A stretch of DNA of 64,000 bases, taken from contig CAJINA010000021.1 in the NCBI GenBank assembly GCA_905176665.1, forward strand, positions 1 through 64,000, in the 5' to 3' direction. The notes beneath the pieces were generated by a model, which was given only the letters and a program-made list of their open reading frames with translations, was not told where the DNA came from and did not search any database. The stretch comes from Olavius algarvensis Delta 4 endosymbiont. Lineage in GTDB: Bacteria > Desulfobacterota > Desulfobacteria > Desulfobacterales > CAJINA01. Shown here one piece after another: positions 44,801 through 53,468 of this stretch (the first letter of the stretch is position 1; each line of letters begins with the position of its first letter). The position numbers and the translations under genes are program-made.

Positions 44801-46246
44801 AAAAGCGGCGCACTGGTCATTGAAATTCGGTGGACTGCTGCCCTGCAGAGCAACCGCGGCAATATCTTCCATGGGCAAGCCCAGGGTTTCCAGGGCCGCT
44901 TCTTCCAGAAAAGAACCGGTACCGGCACTGCAGGCCTCATTCATGGCGTAGTCAGAGGGAACGGCATTGGTGATGTAGGTATATTTGGCGTCCTGCCCGC
45001 CGATCTCAAACAGGGTGTCGACTTCCGGATCAAAATAGACGGCGGCTGCAGCGTGGGCGATAATTTCGTTGATGACCCCGTCGGTGGTCGCGTGCAGACC
45101 GGCAATCTGGCGGCCGGAGCCGCAAACCCCGATGCCGCTCACGGAAAAGCGGGCTGCCCCGATCTCGTTGCACGCCTGCTGCATGATGGCCGCATAGCAG
45201 CGGCGGGAGGCCCCGACCGGGTCTCCATCCGTGCGCAGGTAGATAGTTGCCAGGATGGTGTTGTCCGACGTGCGCATCAGGACTGCCTTGGTGGTGGTCG
45301 AACCGACATCGAGTCCCAATATGCACTCGTCACCCGGCTGAAGGCGTCCGGTTCCCATGGTTTTGAACTCTACCTGATCAAAGGCCTGGTCCAACGGCGG
45401 CAGCCGGTCAAAGGCTGCGGTGCGGGAGGTAAATATGGCCGCGATACCCGGAAACGGCAGCGTTTCATGGTCCAGGGCCCATACGGCTGCCCCCAAGGCC
45501 TCCATGTAGGCGGCCTGCTCGGGAACGATCAGCCCCGGTATTTCCCGGCTGAGATATTCAATCATCATCTGGTTCCGGGCGGTGCCGCCGGTAATCATGA
45601 TGTCGCGGCGTTCGACCCTTTTGAGCAGTTCCATGATCTTGCCGGCCATCATGCGGCAAAGGCCGGCTGCCACGCGGGATTTTGGGATCCCCTTGTTGGT
45701 GGCATGGGTACAGTCCGATTTGCAGAAAACCGAGCATCTGCCCGAGACTTCATGAGGGGTTTCCACGCTCGCCCACCGGGCGGCTTCCTCCAGAGAAACA
45801 TCCATGCGACGCAGTTGCTGGAGAAAGAACTCACCGGTGCCGGAGGCACACTTGTTTCCGGTCAACACGTTAATGATGCGGCCTTGACGATTGAGCACAT
45901 AGACCATGAAGGTCTCTCCGCCGGCCGACACAATCGCCGGGCAGCGGACACCCGCGGGTTTGACATGGGGGTAGGCGGTTTCCACCGCTTCAGGTTCGGA
46001 AATGGTCGTTAGATTTAAAAAACGGCAGAATTTACGGCCCGTGGCGGCGAGCCCATTGATCCGGGATAAGTCTAGCGATTCCAGCGCGCGGATAAGCGTC
46101 CGGCTGGGATTGCCGTCGTGGGGATAGAGCGCATGATCGATGATGTAGGGGGCGGCGTTGGGACCGGAGGCAGGCAGGCCCACCTGTACGATGGATACGG
46201 TGGATGCTCCCAGACAGACCCCCAGTGATGTCCTATCTCCAGGCAT
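41897..46246 (-). CDS. Giant acyl-CoA dehydratase activase-like protein (BadF/HgdC type)
   Basis: A 1449-residue protein with two ASKHA ATPase modules of the BadF/BadG/BcrA/HgdC type. The first (about 1-290) has a degenerate start but keeps C-A-S-G-T-G-E-F-F; the second (about 315-600) has L-G-L-D-V-G-S-T-T-T-K and C-S-A-G-T-G-S-F-L. The remainder (about 650-1449) resembles DUF2229 and the HgdB-like dehydratase component, with several Cys residues able to bind Fe-S. Separate activases of this type pass ATP-driven low-potential electrons to 2-hydroxyacyl-CoA dehydratases or benzoyl-CoA reductase. The fused version is common in anaerobes, but its client is unknown and no dehydratase subunits lie beside it. 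Confidence 0.87.
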   Translation of the reverse strand: MPGDRTSLGVCLGASTVSIVQVGLPASGPNAAPYIIDHALYPHDGNPSRTLIRALESLDLSRINGLAATGRKFCRFLNLTTISEPEAVETAYPHVKPAGVRCPAIVSAGGETFMVYVLNRQGRIINVLTGNKCASGTGEFFLQQLRRMDVSLEEAARWASVETPHEVSGRCSVFCKSDCTHATNKGIPKSRVAAGLCRMMAGKIMELLKRVERRDIMITGGTARNQMMIEYLSREIPGLIVPEQAAYMEALGAAVWALDHETLPFPGIAAIFTSRTAAFDRLPPLDQAFDQVEFKTMGTGRLQPGDECILGLDVGSTTTKAVLMRTSDNTILATIYLRTDGDPVGASRRCYAAIMQQACNEIGAARFSVSGIGVCGSGRQIAGLHATTDGVINEIIAHAAAAVYFDPEVDTLFEIGGQDAKYTYITNAVPSDYAMNEACSAGTGSFLEEAALETLGLPMEDIAAVALQGSSPPNFNDQCAAFISSDIKNAIHERVSHADIVAGLVYSICMNYTNRVKGNRPVGQKVFMQGGVCYNRAIPLAMATLVGKPIVVPPEPGLMGAFGAALEIKTRIAKGRLAPGDFDLQALAEREITYGRTFTCKGGPEKCDRRCKIARLGINGEQFPFGGACNRYDNLRRNIRIDIGKLDLVGLRHQLIFEEFAPRPGAISAEKWRGRIGFNRSFLVNTYYPLYANFFSELGFEPVLPGRLSQSGVDQKNAPFCYPAELAHGFFHTLLESEQPPEFIFLPHFKSIPKQNGSLGSLVCPFVQGETFYLRAAFRKQIDRLASRGTRLLTPLIDLERGLEDARTPLIASALLMGVKRPAAEKAFARALQKQQACQRAMKRIGREVIAQLETDPQKIAVVLCGRPYNAFAGEANMGIPHKIASRSVMVIPLDFVPIEDQRAKRHMYWGMGQMMLKAGRLVAGHPQLFSIFITNFSCGPDSFIIGYFRDIMGKKPSLTLELDNHTADAGLETRIEAFFDVVAAYRQLTSRGRIALSGNGFIPARTLYQGRIPTVTTSSGEQLPLNHPRVTLLLPSMGGISSESLAAVFRSGGYNAKAHSPADESVLKMGRGNTSCKECLPLILTTGTLLNYIHNGRRADEVVVFFMPSGTGPCRFGQYFIFMEDLVKRLQLADVALFSLNEDRAYTDLGNDFHKKGWWAVVVSDVLEDIRSMLLTNASDVEEALDTFNAEVAKILAALEKGSFPQIESQLRRTAERLGCISLKGPVAAVPVILLTGEIFVRRDALSRQNITEKLAEKGFATICSPIAEWLHYIDYLDDHVNNPSGISLMARIGQKLRRKAMHKYETRIKSVLASSGLVHPAPVQVETVISKAAPFISPQLTGEAILTIGSSLSEVVTDVCGVIAIGPFGCMPNRLSEAILSDVMTPSCKLASEPNNQKLSATLAAIEDLPFLSIESDGSPFPQLVTAKLEAFCLRAQRLHDRIIDVA

Positions 46247-46359
46247 TTGTCCTCCGGCTAAGAAGCAAGCGTGTGGTGCGGGTGAACTGTGTTTACGCAG
46301 GCGCGCAGTCGCTGTGTGAAGGGCAGGCTCAAGGTATTCAAAATGGTAACATGAATTTG

Positions 46360-47661
46360 TCAGGCGTAGAAGTATTTTTTTATGATGGCATCCAGTTCCG
46401 ATTTCAGAGCCTCATCTTCCCGGCCGGCATACGTGTCGTAAAGGGTACGGGAGATGGATGCGAATGCATCGATATAGTCCGGATCGAAGTGCCCACCGCG
46501 GCCATCCTGCAAAATGTCCATCGTTTTTTCAAATGAAAACGGCTCTTTATAGGGGCGGTGCGAGGTGAGCGCATCAAATACATCTGCAATGGCAAAGATT
46601 CTGGCGATTTCCGGAATCTGTTTGCCGGCCAGGCCCCGGTTGTACCCCCTGCCGTCATATTTTTCGTGGTGGTAGGCGACAATATCCATGCCCTCCTTGA
46701 TCCACTCGGCTTTGTTCACGATGTCCAGTCCCAGGGGAACATGGCCTTGCATGACCGCGAACTCTTCATTGGTCAGGCGTCCGGGTTTGTGCAGGATCCC
46801 GTCCTCGATCCCGATTTTGCCCACATCGTGGAGAAACGCACCCTTGATCAGGCGCTGGATGGTGTCGGCGGCCAGGCACAGTTCTTCGGCCAATTTCACC
46901 GAGATGATGGTCACCCGGTAATTGTGAGCATCGGTATCGCTGTCGCGTTTGGCAATGGCACTGCCCAGTACCGTCAGCACTGCGAGGTTGGCATCGAAGA
47001 GTTTGGCCGACAGTCTTGATACCCGGCTGAGAAGGGAGTTGATCACCGGGTAGAGCAGGGCGGTGGTCAAAAGGACGATCACCATTGCGGCGGCCGCCAA
47101 CCGCAGGGCCCGGGTTTCGACCGCTGCAATGGCTTTCGGTGCGATTGCAAAAATCGTCTCACCGTAAGCGGCCAGTTCACCACGTTCATTGGAAAGGGGC
47201 GCCACAATCTGTACATGCGGAATCTGGTTCAATTTGATGACGCTGATTCCCATGTTGCCCCTACGGTCCGCATCCGGTTGAATGCTGCCGGTAATAGTTT
47301 CAACCTGCTCGATATGTTCATAGGAGATGTCCGGTACCTGTGCTACCGTTGTGCCTTTGAGGTCATAAATTCCGATCCAGACATATCGGCCGGTTACCAT
47401 GAAATCACGCTGTGCGAGAATGGTCGCAGCGTGTTTCTCCATTTCCAGCCGGTTCAGATTGCCCGGATCGTTCAACAGGTGCCGGATAGAATTGTTCAGG
47501 CGTTTGAAACCACTTTCGGCCTTGATGAGGATCCACTGGTCGATCTTTTCTTTTTCGAACTGCCAGACGGCAAAGCCGGCGGTCAGGGCTATCAAAAACC
47601 CCACAAGGGAGATGCGAAATACGAGTTTGCGATGGATGGCTGTATGGCTGGTGGAGATCAT
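46360..47661 (-). CDS. Membrane HD-GYP domain protein (c-di-GMP phosphodiesterase)
   Basis: A 433-residue protein with a transmembrane segment at about 13-32, a periplasmic sensor region (about 35-185, dCache/CHASE-like), a second helix near 190-212 and a cytoplasmic HD-GYP domain. The HD motif is H-D-V-G-K-I-G-I; the GYP motif region reads H-H-E-K-Y-D-G-R-G-Y-N-R-G-L, in which Pro of G-Y-P is Asn, a deviation also seen in active members. It should degrade cyclic di-GMP in response to a periplasmic signal. The gene for a periplasmic binding protein lies 23 bases upstream on the same strand and may provide the signal. Confidence 0.88.
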   Translation of the reverse strand: MISTSHTAIHRKLVFRISLVGFLIALTAGFAVWQFEKEKIDQWILIKAESGFKRLNNSIRHLLNDPGNLNRLEMEKHAATILAQRDFMVTGRYVWIGIYDLKGTTVAQVPDISYEHIEQVETITGSIQPDADRRGNMGISVIKLNQIPHVQIVAPLSNERGELAAYGETIFAIAPKAIAAVETRALRLAAAAMVIVLLTTALLYPVINSLLSRVSRLSAKLFDANLAVLTVLGSAIAKRDSDTDAHNYRVTIISVKLAEELCLAADTIQRLIKGAFLHDVGKIGIEDGILHKPGRLTNEEFAVMQGHVPLGLDIVNKAEWIKEGMDIVAYHHEKYDGRGYNRGLAGKQIPEIARIFAIADVFDALTSHRPYKEPFSFEKTMDILQDGRGGHFDPDYIDAFASISRTLYDTYAGREDEALKSELDAIIKKYFYA

Positions 47662-47684
47662 CGGGCCTCAATTAAATGCAGGTT

Positions 47685-48458
47685 TCAGGGGGCCATGCCG
47701 TAGCGCGCGAGTATATCACGGCCGGCTCGGGTTCTTTTAAAGTCGCGCAGGGCTTGCGCAAATTCTGCCGTAAGTCGGGTGTGCCCTTTTTTCCGGCTAA
47801 AAGCGATAAAAAGCGGTGCCCGGGTAAGCGGTGGTTCCAGGAACACCAAGTCGTGGACCCCGCCGACCCGGTCGGCGAAATAACGCACCACGTGGCGGTT
47901 GCCGACGCCCACCGCGAATCTTCTATGTTTGAACATCTGCAGGAGGTTGAGGTCGTTTCGCGTAACAATTTTATCCAGGTAGGTGGCGGCGTCAAACACT
48001 TTTCCGTAGCTGTAACCGGTCACGACACCAACCGGGTGGGGTGCGATATCCGTCAACTTGCCGGAAAAATGAACGCGCGCAGCCCTCCGGGTGAAAATAT
48101 GATTCTCTTCCAGAGCAAGTTCGGCATCCGGGAAAAGCAGGAACGTTTCCCGTTCCGGCGTTTTGAAAAGCGGCATGATCGCGTCGACCCGGCCGGTTTT
48201 CCCACTGTGGAGCATCCTTTTCCAGGGATACTGTTTATACGTGACCATCAGGCCCAAGGATTGTGCGGCGTGGTTGATTAATTCAACACAGACGCCGGTT
48301 AGGTCACCCTTTTCCATGTAGTAATAGGGTGGATAGCCGGTACTGGTGCCGACCACCAGTTCACCGGCCGATACGCCCGCCGGTGGATGGCAAAGCGTGC
48401 CGATAACCAGTAGCAGCGCTGCCAGCGTCACGCGCCTTTTGAAGCTCAACCTTTCCAT
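47685..48458 (-). CDS. Periplasmic solute-binding protein, family 3
   Basis: About 257 residues. A basic start and hydrophobic segment (R-R-V-T-L-A-A-L-L-L-V-I-G) give a signal peptide cleaved near V-S-A-G. The mature part begins L-V-V-G-T-S-T-G-Y-P-P-Y, the family 3 (SBP_bac_3) opening, with later G-V-V-T-G-Y-S-Y-G. No ABC permease or ATPase genes are next to it. Binding proteins of this type placed beside sensor genes often act as ligand receptors, here perhaps for the HD-GYP protein. Start ATG 48458 is chosen because the signal peptide begins there; the frame runs up to 48560 inside the next gene. Confidence 0.8.
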   Translation of the reverse strand: MERLSFKRRVTLAALLLVIGTLCHPPAGVSAGELVVGTSTGYPPYYYMEKGDLTGVCVELINHAAQSLGLMVTYKQYPWKRMLHSGKTGRVDAIMPLFKTPERETFLLFPDAELALEENHIFTRRAARVHFSGKLTDIAPHPVGVVTGYSYGKVFDAATYLDKIVTRNDLNLLQMFKHRRFAVGVGNRHVVRYFADRVGGVHDLVFLEPPLTRAPLFIAFSRKKGHTRLTAEFAQALRDFKRTRAGRDILARYGMAP

Positions 48459-48501
48459 TCGTGTTCCGGTCCTGTCGGATGCCGCCGGCCCTGTCCGGCC
48501 T

Positions 48502-49857
48502 TCAAGTGACTGAGTTTTTAACCTCTTCCAGGACCGATTCCACCAGCATTCTGATATCATTCAGCCTGGTTTCTGTCAGGGCCTCAAAACGGAGCACCAG
48601 GGCCGGCTGGGTGTTGGATGCCCGGACCAGGCCCCAGCCGTCATCGAAGAGCACCCGGACGCCGTCAATGTCTATGACAGCGTACTTGTTGCGAAAATGC
48701 TCGGTCACGGCAGCGACAACTTTGAATTTGACGTTATCCGGACATTCAACCCTTATTTCCGGGGTGTTCACCGTGCGGGGCACATCAGCCAGCAGGGCGG
48801 ACAGATTGCTTCCCGAATCGGCCAGGATCTCGAGCAGGCGGCAGGAGGCGTAGGTGGCATCGTCGAATCCGAAGTAGCGATCGGCAAAGAACATATGGCC
48901 ACTCATTTCGCCGGCCAACTCAGCCTGTTCCTCTTTCATCTTCTTTTTAATCAGCGAGTGCCCGGTTTTCCACATGATGGCGCGTCCGCCGTGCTTTTCG
49001 ATATCATCATACAGGGTCTGGGAGCATTTTACCTCGGAGATAAGCGTTGCCCCGGGTTTGCGGGTCAAGATTTCGCGGGCAAACAGGATCAGCAGTTTGT
49101 CGCCGTAAATGATTTCGCCGTTTTCATCCACGACCCCGATACGGTCGCCGTCACCATCGTAACCGATCCCGATATCAAGCTTCTCAGCCCGGACCAGCTC
49201 GATCAGATCGCGCATGTTTTCCAGGACCGTTGGGTCCGCCTCGTGGTTGGGAAAGGTCCCGTCCATTTCGCAATACAGATCATGGACTTCACATCCCAGC
49301 TTTTTCAATATCGGCACGGCTACCACGCCGGCAGTACCATTGCCTGCATCGACGCCCACTTTAAGCGGCCGGCTGATCTGGATATTGCCGGTTACGTAGT
49401 CGGTATAGGGGATGATCACATCGGTACTGGCAAGGTCCCCGGCTCCGTCTGCAAAGTCCGACGCCTGTATAATTTCAAGGATTTCCTGGATCTGTCGGCC
49501 ATGTATCGATCCCAGGCCGAGGCACATCTTGAAGCCGTTGTACTCGCCGGGGTTGTGGCTGGCGGTCACCATGACGCCCCCTTCCATCTGCAGGTGCTGG
49601 ATGGAAAAATAGAGTACCGGTGTGGGACAAACGCCGATGTCGGTCACATCGCACCCCGTGGCGCGCAGACCGACAATCAACTGCCGGGCGTAATTATCTG
49701 AAGAGGTTCGGCAGTCACGGCCCACTGTAATGGCCCGTGCCCCGTTGCGTATGAGGAACGTGCCGATGCCTTTGCCAATCAGGAGTACATCCTCCTCAGT
49801 CATGTCCCGGCCCGCAATTCCGCGGATATCGTATTCTCTGAACATTTCATGATTCAT
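48502..49857 (-). CDS. Phosphomannomutase/phosphoglucomutase
   Basis: A 451-residue alpha-D-phosphohexomutase of the AlgC/ManB type. The phosphoserine loop T-A-S-H-N-P, the metal loop D-G-D-G-D-R, the sugar-specificity loop G-E-M-S-G-H and the phosphate-binding loop R-A-S-N-T are all intact. It interconverts mannose-6-P/mannose-1-P or glucose-6-P/glucose-1-P for LPS and exopolysaccharide synthesis. Its opening R-E-Y-D-I-R-G is standard. It is upstream of the binding-protein and HD-GYP genes on the same strand. Confidence 0.93.
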   Translation of the reverse strand: MNHEMFREYDIRGIAGRDMTEEDVLLIGKGIGTFLIRNGARAITVGRDCRTSSDNYARQLIVGLRATGCDVTDIGVCPTPVLYFSIQHLQMEGGVMVTASHNPGEYNGFKMCLGLGSIHGRQIQEILEIIQASDFADGAGDLASTDVIIPYTDYVTGNIQISRPLKVGVDAGNGTAGVVAVPILKKLGCEVHDLYCEMDGTFPNHEADPTVLENMRDLIELVRAEKLDIGIGYDGDGDRIGVVDENGEIIYGDKLLILFAREILTRKPGATLISEVKCSQTLYDDIEKHGGRAIMWKTGHSLIKKKMKEEQAELAGEMSGHMFFADRYFGFDDATYASCRLLEILADSGSNLSALLADVPRTVNTPEIRVECPDNVKFKVVAAVTEHFRNKYAVIDIDGVRVLFDDGWGLVRASNTQPALVLRFEALTETRLNDIRMLVESVLEEVKNSVT

Positions 49858-49989
49858 AATAAACCCCTTGTGGTGTCGATTGTCCGAATGTTGAATGCAA
49901 CATAGCGGTATGAAGTTTGAAATCGGGTTCGATGGGTGCCAACGATCCCGGTATTGCCCCTGATTAGGCCTGCTTTTCGGTTAACGCGG

Positions 49990-50814
49990 TTACAAACTGA
50001 CGACCAGGGCCGCTAATCCCAATACCATACAATAGGGTGCAAAATAATGCAGCCGTCCGCGGCCAACCATCCAGACCAGAAATCTCAAGGAGGCATAGCC
50101 CACCAGGCATGATGCCAGGGTACCGGCGGCGGTTATCGTCAACGGCAAATTGGAGTGGCCGACCAGGTCCCCAGCGCCCAGCAGCCCGGCCCCCGCTACC
50201 GCCGGTATGGAGAGCAAAAAGGAGAAGCGGGCCGCGGTTTCGCGATCGAGCCCCAGGTATAAGCCGGCGGCGATGGTCGCTCCTGAGCGTGATATCCCCG
50301 GGATAATTGCCAATCCCTGGACGATACCTATAGCCACACTGTTTTTAATGGTGAATCGCCGGACACCATGGCCACCAGCGCCGAGCCGCCGGGTGCCCCA
50401 GAGGACCACCCCGGTGATCATCAGGGTGACCCCGACAATGGTAACGGATGAAAACAGCGTTTCGGCAATTTCCTTGAAAACCAACCCCAGGATAGCCGTG
50501 GGGATGGAGCCTGCCACGATGAGCAGGGCGATCCTGATTTCCCGGTCCTTGGCCAGTAATTCAGATGCCGCTTTGATATCCGGCAGAACCCGGAGCCACT
50601 TGACCAACGCCTTCAATATCGCCACGATGTCTTTGAAAAAATAGATGACTACGGCGAACAGGGTGCCCACATGGACACTGATGTCAAAGGCCAGCAAGGG
50701 CTGGGTCAACCCCAGCAGGTTTTGAAAAAGGACCAGGTGCCCCGAGCTGCTGACGGGCAAAAACTCCGTTAATCCCTGTACAACGCCGAGTAAGACCGCC
50801 TCCGTTAGATTCAT
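49990..50814 (-). CDS. uppP: Undecaprenyl-diphosphatase UppP (BacA)
   Basis: A 274-residue polytopic membrane protein. The two catalytic signatures are present: E-F-L-P-V-S-S-S-G-H (residues 17-26) and P-G-I-S-R-S-G-A-T. It removes a phosphate from undecaprenyl diphosphate so the lipid carrier can be reused in peptidoglycan synthesis, and gives low-level bacitracin resistance. Length and helix number are normal. It lies upstream of the phosphohexomutase gene with about 130 bases between. Confidence 0.95.
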   Translation of the reverse strand: MNLTEAVLLGVVQGLTEFLPVSSSGHLVLFQNLLGLTQPLLAFDISVHVGTLFAVVIYFFKDIVAILKALVKWLRVLPDIKAASELLAKDREIRIALLIVAGSIPTAILGLVFKEIAETLFSSVTIVGVTLMITGVVLWGTRRLGAGGHGVRRFTIKNSVAIGIVQGLAIIPGISRSGATIAAGLYLGLDRETAARFSFLLSIPAVAGAGLLGAGDLVGHSNLPLTITAAGTLASCLVGYASLRFLVWMVGRGRLHYFAPYCMVLGLAALVVSL

Positions 50815-50992
50815 CTGTTCCTATACTGTGTACTATCTCGTTATTAGCAGGATGTCAGGTAAATTGCCGTGAACGGGCAGTTCCGGGCGGCACCCCTGTA
50901 GATGCTACTATAGCGCAATGCGAGTTTAATTACTAATAAAGACACCGGACAAATAAATTTTTTTTACGCCTTAAAATTGAATTCTGATCGAA

Positions 50993-51652
50993 ATGAAGAT
51001 ACAAGCATTCACGAGCTGGAGATCACCCATACCCCGGACTGATAAACCGATGATTAATGTATCCTTGACACCGATGCTGGAAGCACTAAAGACGAATGCC
51101 AAGCAATGGCGCCATGAGAAGCTGCTGAACTGGCGCTACGGCCTCGTCGAGAAGCACATTGCTCCCGGGTATAGGGTACTGGATCAGGGCGCCGGTACCG
51201 GCTGGGTTGGGTGGCGGCTGCATCAGCGTAAAGGTTGCCGTGTTCGTCTTGTCGACGTCCTCGACCGAAACGAGACGGAGCTTGCGCACGAGGTTTATGA
51301 CGGCCGGCGCCTACCATACGCCGACGGCAGTTTCGATGTTACCCTTTTGATCTTCGTTCTGCACCATGCCCGCAACCAGGAGGAGATCCTGAGTGAAGCA
51401 GCCCGCGTGAGCAGCGTGAAGATTGTCGTGGTGGAAGACACGCCACGCAACCGGTTTGAACGGGCTGTCAACACGTGTTGTGATACGTTTGGAAATTTGA
51501 AACCCGGCTTTTTGAATCCGCACAATTATCGCAAAATAGATGAGTGGCGACGGATATTCGCTGCCATGGGACTCGATGTGATCCATCAAGAGGTCGTCAG
51601 ACCGTTCTTTCCCTACATCTATGCCAAAACAGTGTTCGTGCTGTCGCCCTGA
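50993..51652 (+). CDS. Class I SAM-dependent methyltransferase
   Basis: A 219-residue methyltransferase-like protein. Motif I is V-L-D-Q-G-A-G-T-G, followed by R-L-V-D-V-L-D at the acidic residue that binds the SAM ribose, and then F-D-V-T-L-L-I-F-V-L-H-H-A, as in Methyltransf_11 proteins. The C-terminus contains two Cys and a basic-aromatic region. The substrate is unknown. The start is uncertain: ATG at 50993, 51050 and 51074 are in frame, and none has a strong ribosome site. It is divergent from uppP and convergent with rtcB. Confidence 0.75.
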   Translation: MKIQAFTSWRSPIPRTDKPMINVSLTPMLEALKTNAKQWRHEKLLNWRYGLVEKHIAPGYRVLDQGAGTGWVGWRLHQRKGCRVRLVDVLDRNETELAHEVYDGRRLPYADGSFDVTLLIFVLHHARNQEEILSEAARVSSVKIVVVEDTPRNRFERAVNTCCDTFGNLKPGFLNPHNYRKIDEWRRIFAAMGLDVIHQEVVRPFFPYIYAKTVFVLSP

Positions 51653-51739
51653 AGCCTGCAGCAGGTATCCCGCTCCATTCACAGTGTATGGATGGTCCCG
51701 ACATATGCGGTTGTATTATACCGCGCACCGATCTGCCTA

Positions 51740-53173
51740 TCAGCCCTTTACGACGGCCATTGGTCGCAACCGCGCTATTTTTTTTGATATTCCCGCTCCG
51801 TGCACGGCGGCGATCACACTGGTGATGTCTTTGTAGGCTTCCGGCATTTCCTCGGCCAGGGTGGCTCGGCCGGTCCAGCGGACGAGAATGCCCCGGTCTT
51901 CCAACTCCCGGTTAATGGCGCGGCCCTTGCTTTTTTTACGGGCCGCTTTGCGGCTGAGTACACGGCCCGCCCCGTGGCAGGTAGAACCGAAAGTCTCCTC
52001 CATTGCCAGGGGAGTACCGGCCAGGACATAGGAAGCGGTCCCCATGTCACCGGGGATGATAACCGGCTGTCCGGTATGGCGATAGTCTTCCGGCAGGGCC
52101 TCATGGCCCGGCGGAAAAGCTCGGGTGGCACCCTTGCGGTGGACGCAAACCCATTGCTGTTTTCCGCGGTGTTGGTGCAGTTCCTTTTTGGCGATGTTAT
52201 GGCATACGTCGTAAATCAGCTGCATGGCCAGATTGCGGGGACCGATGGAGAAAACCTTCTGAAATACCTCCCGGGTCAGGTGCAGCATAACCTGGCGATT
52301 GGCCCAGGCGTAGTTGGCTGCACAGGCCATAGCACCCAGGTAGCGTTGTCCGACGGCGCCCGTTATCGAGGCGCAGGCCAGCTGCCGGTCCGGCAGGTCG
52401 AAACCGGCTTTATGGGCATGTTTCGACATGCTGCCCAGGGAATCGTCGCAGACCTGGTAGCCGAAGCCCCGCGAACCGGAATGCAGCATGACGGTGACCT
52501 GGTCCTTGAAGAGTCCGAAAGCGGCCGCGATGGCATCATCATAGATTCGGTCCACCACACCGACTTCTAAAAAGTGATTGCCGCTGCCCAGGGTGCCGAG
52601 CTGCCGCAGGCCGCGCTCCAGAGCGCGCTTGCTAACACTTTCAGGATCGGCGGCCGGCAGGCAGCCGCTGTCTTCGGTATGGTCAAGGTCAGCCTGATCA
52701 CCAAACCCCTGTCGTACCGCCCAGGCACTGCCCTGGGTGAGGACTTTCTTCTCTTCCTTCGTGGTGAGCCGAACATTGCCGGTCGACCCCACCCCACACG
52801 GAATATCCCGATACAGGCTGTTGATCAGATCCGTGAGCCGCGGCCGAACTTCGGCCTCCACCAGCGCGGTGCCGGCCAGCCGCACCCCGCAGTTGATGTC
52901 GTAACCAACGCCCCCGGGGCTGACGATGCCGGTATCCCAGTCAAAGGCGGCTACCCCGCCAATGGGGAACCCATACCCCCAGTGCATGTCGGGCATGGCC
53001 AGCGAGGCCTTCAGAATCCCCGGCAAGGAGGCTACATTGGCCACCTGTTTGAGCGGTTGGTCTTGACCGGGAAGCTTGAACAGATCCGCGGATGAGTATA
53101 CGATTCCGGGAACGCGCATGCGTCCGGAGCGGGGGATTTCCCACCGGTAGTCATCAAGCTGCCTTATTTCCAT
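51740..53173 (-). CDS. rtcB: RNA-splicing ligase RtcB
   Basis: A 477-residue RtcB ligase, which joins RNA 2',3'-cyclic phosphate or 3'-phosphate ends to 5'-OH ends using GTP and Mn2+. The GMP-accepting histidine is in S-T-C-H-G-A-G-R; metal ligands include Cys in Y-D-I-N-C-G-V-R and His in G-S-G-N-H-F-L-E. Length is usual for the long bacterial form. The archease gene, its activator, is about 5 kb away on the same strand. No RtcA or RtcR gene is visible, so sigma-54 control is not indicated. Confidence 0.95.
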   Translation of the reverse strand: MEIRQLDDYRWEIPRSGRMRVPGIVYSSADLFKLPGQDQPLKQVANVASLPGILKASLAMPDMHWGYGFPIGGVAAFDWDTGIVSPGGVGYDINCGVRLAGTALVEAEVRPRLTDLINSLYRDIPCGVGSTGNVRLTTKEEKKVLTQGSAWAVRQGFGDQADLDHTEDSGCLPAADPESVSKRALERGLRQLGTLGSGNHFLEVGVVDRIYDDAIAAAFGLFKDQVTVMLHSGSRGFGYQVCDDSLGSMSKHAHKAGFDLPDRQLACASITGAVGQRYLGAMACAANYAWANRQVMLHLTREVFQKVFSIGPRNLAMQLIYDVCHNIAKKELHQHRGKQQWVCVHRKGATRAFPPGHEALPEDYRHTGQPVIIPGDMGTASYVLAGTPLAMEETFGSTCHGAGRVLSRKAARKKSKGRAINRELEDRGILVRWTGRATLAEEMPEAYKDITSVIAAVHGAGISKKIARLRPMAVVKG

Positions 53174-53264
53174 ATCTACATCTCCGGGTTGACCAATTGA
53201 TTGTTCAAAAGGTCGGTACTAATAATTTCACATACCGGCTTTTTAGACCCCGTCAACAGGCCGG

Positions 53265-53453
53265 CTAATCAGCCTTTGCCTTGGCGTGAAAGGTGTGCTT
53301 ACCCATATACGCCGCTGTTTTGACGCGGCCATGAATTTCATTGTCGCCGCTATCGAAGATTTCTTCAGAGCATCTCAACTTGTTGCCGGTTTATTCCCAG
53401 GAAAAACGGAACTCAGCCCATTCGTTGCGTCGGCGTCCGAGATATAAAGGCCG
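53265..53453 (-). pseudogene. Possible coding remnant between rtcB and asmA
   Basis: In one minus-strand frame this stretch reads R-P-L-Y-L-G-R-R-R-N-E-W-A-E-F-R-F-S-W-E, then a TAA (53391-53393), then G-N-K-L-R-C-S-E-E-I-F-D-S-G-D-N and K-H-T-F-H-A-K-A-K-A-D before TAG at 53265. The composition is protein-like on both sides of the stop, as if a CAA had become TAA. I cannot name the family. It may be the end of a decayed gene, or a chance frame. Confidence 0.35.
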
Positions 53454-53468
53454 TTTCGTTGAAATACG

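Noticed and set aside
44003..46012. Long 669-codon open frame on the plus strand
   Set aside because: It is antisense to the giant activase gene, whose motifs are clear; the plus frame has no family signature and is explained by GC-rich codon use.
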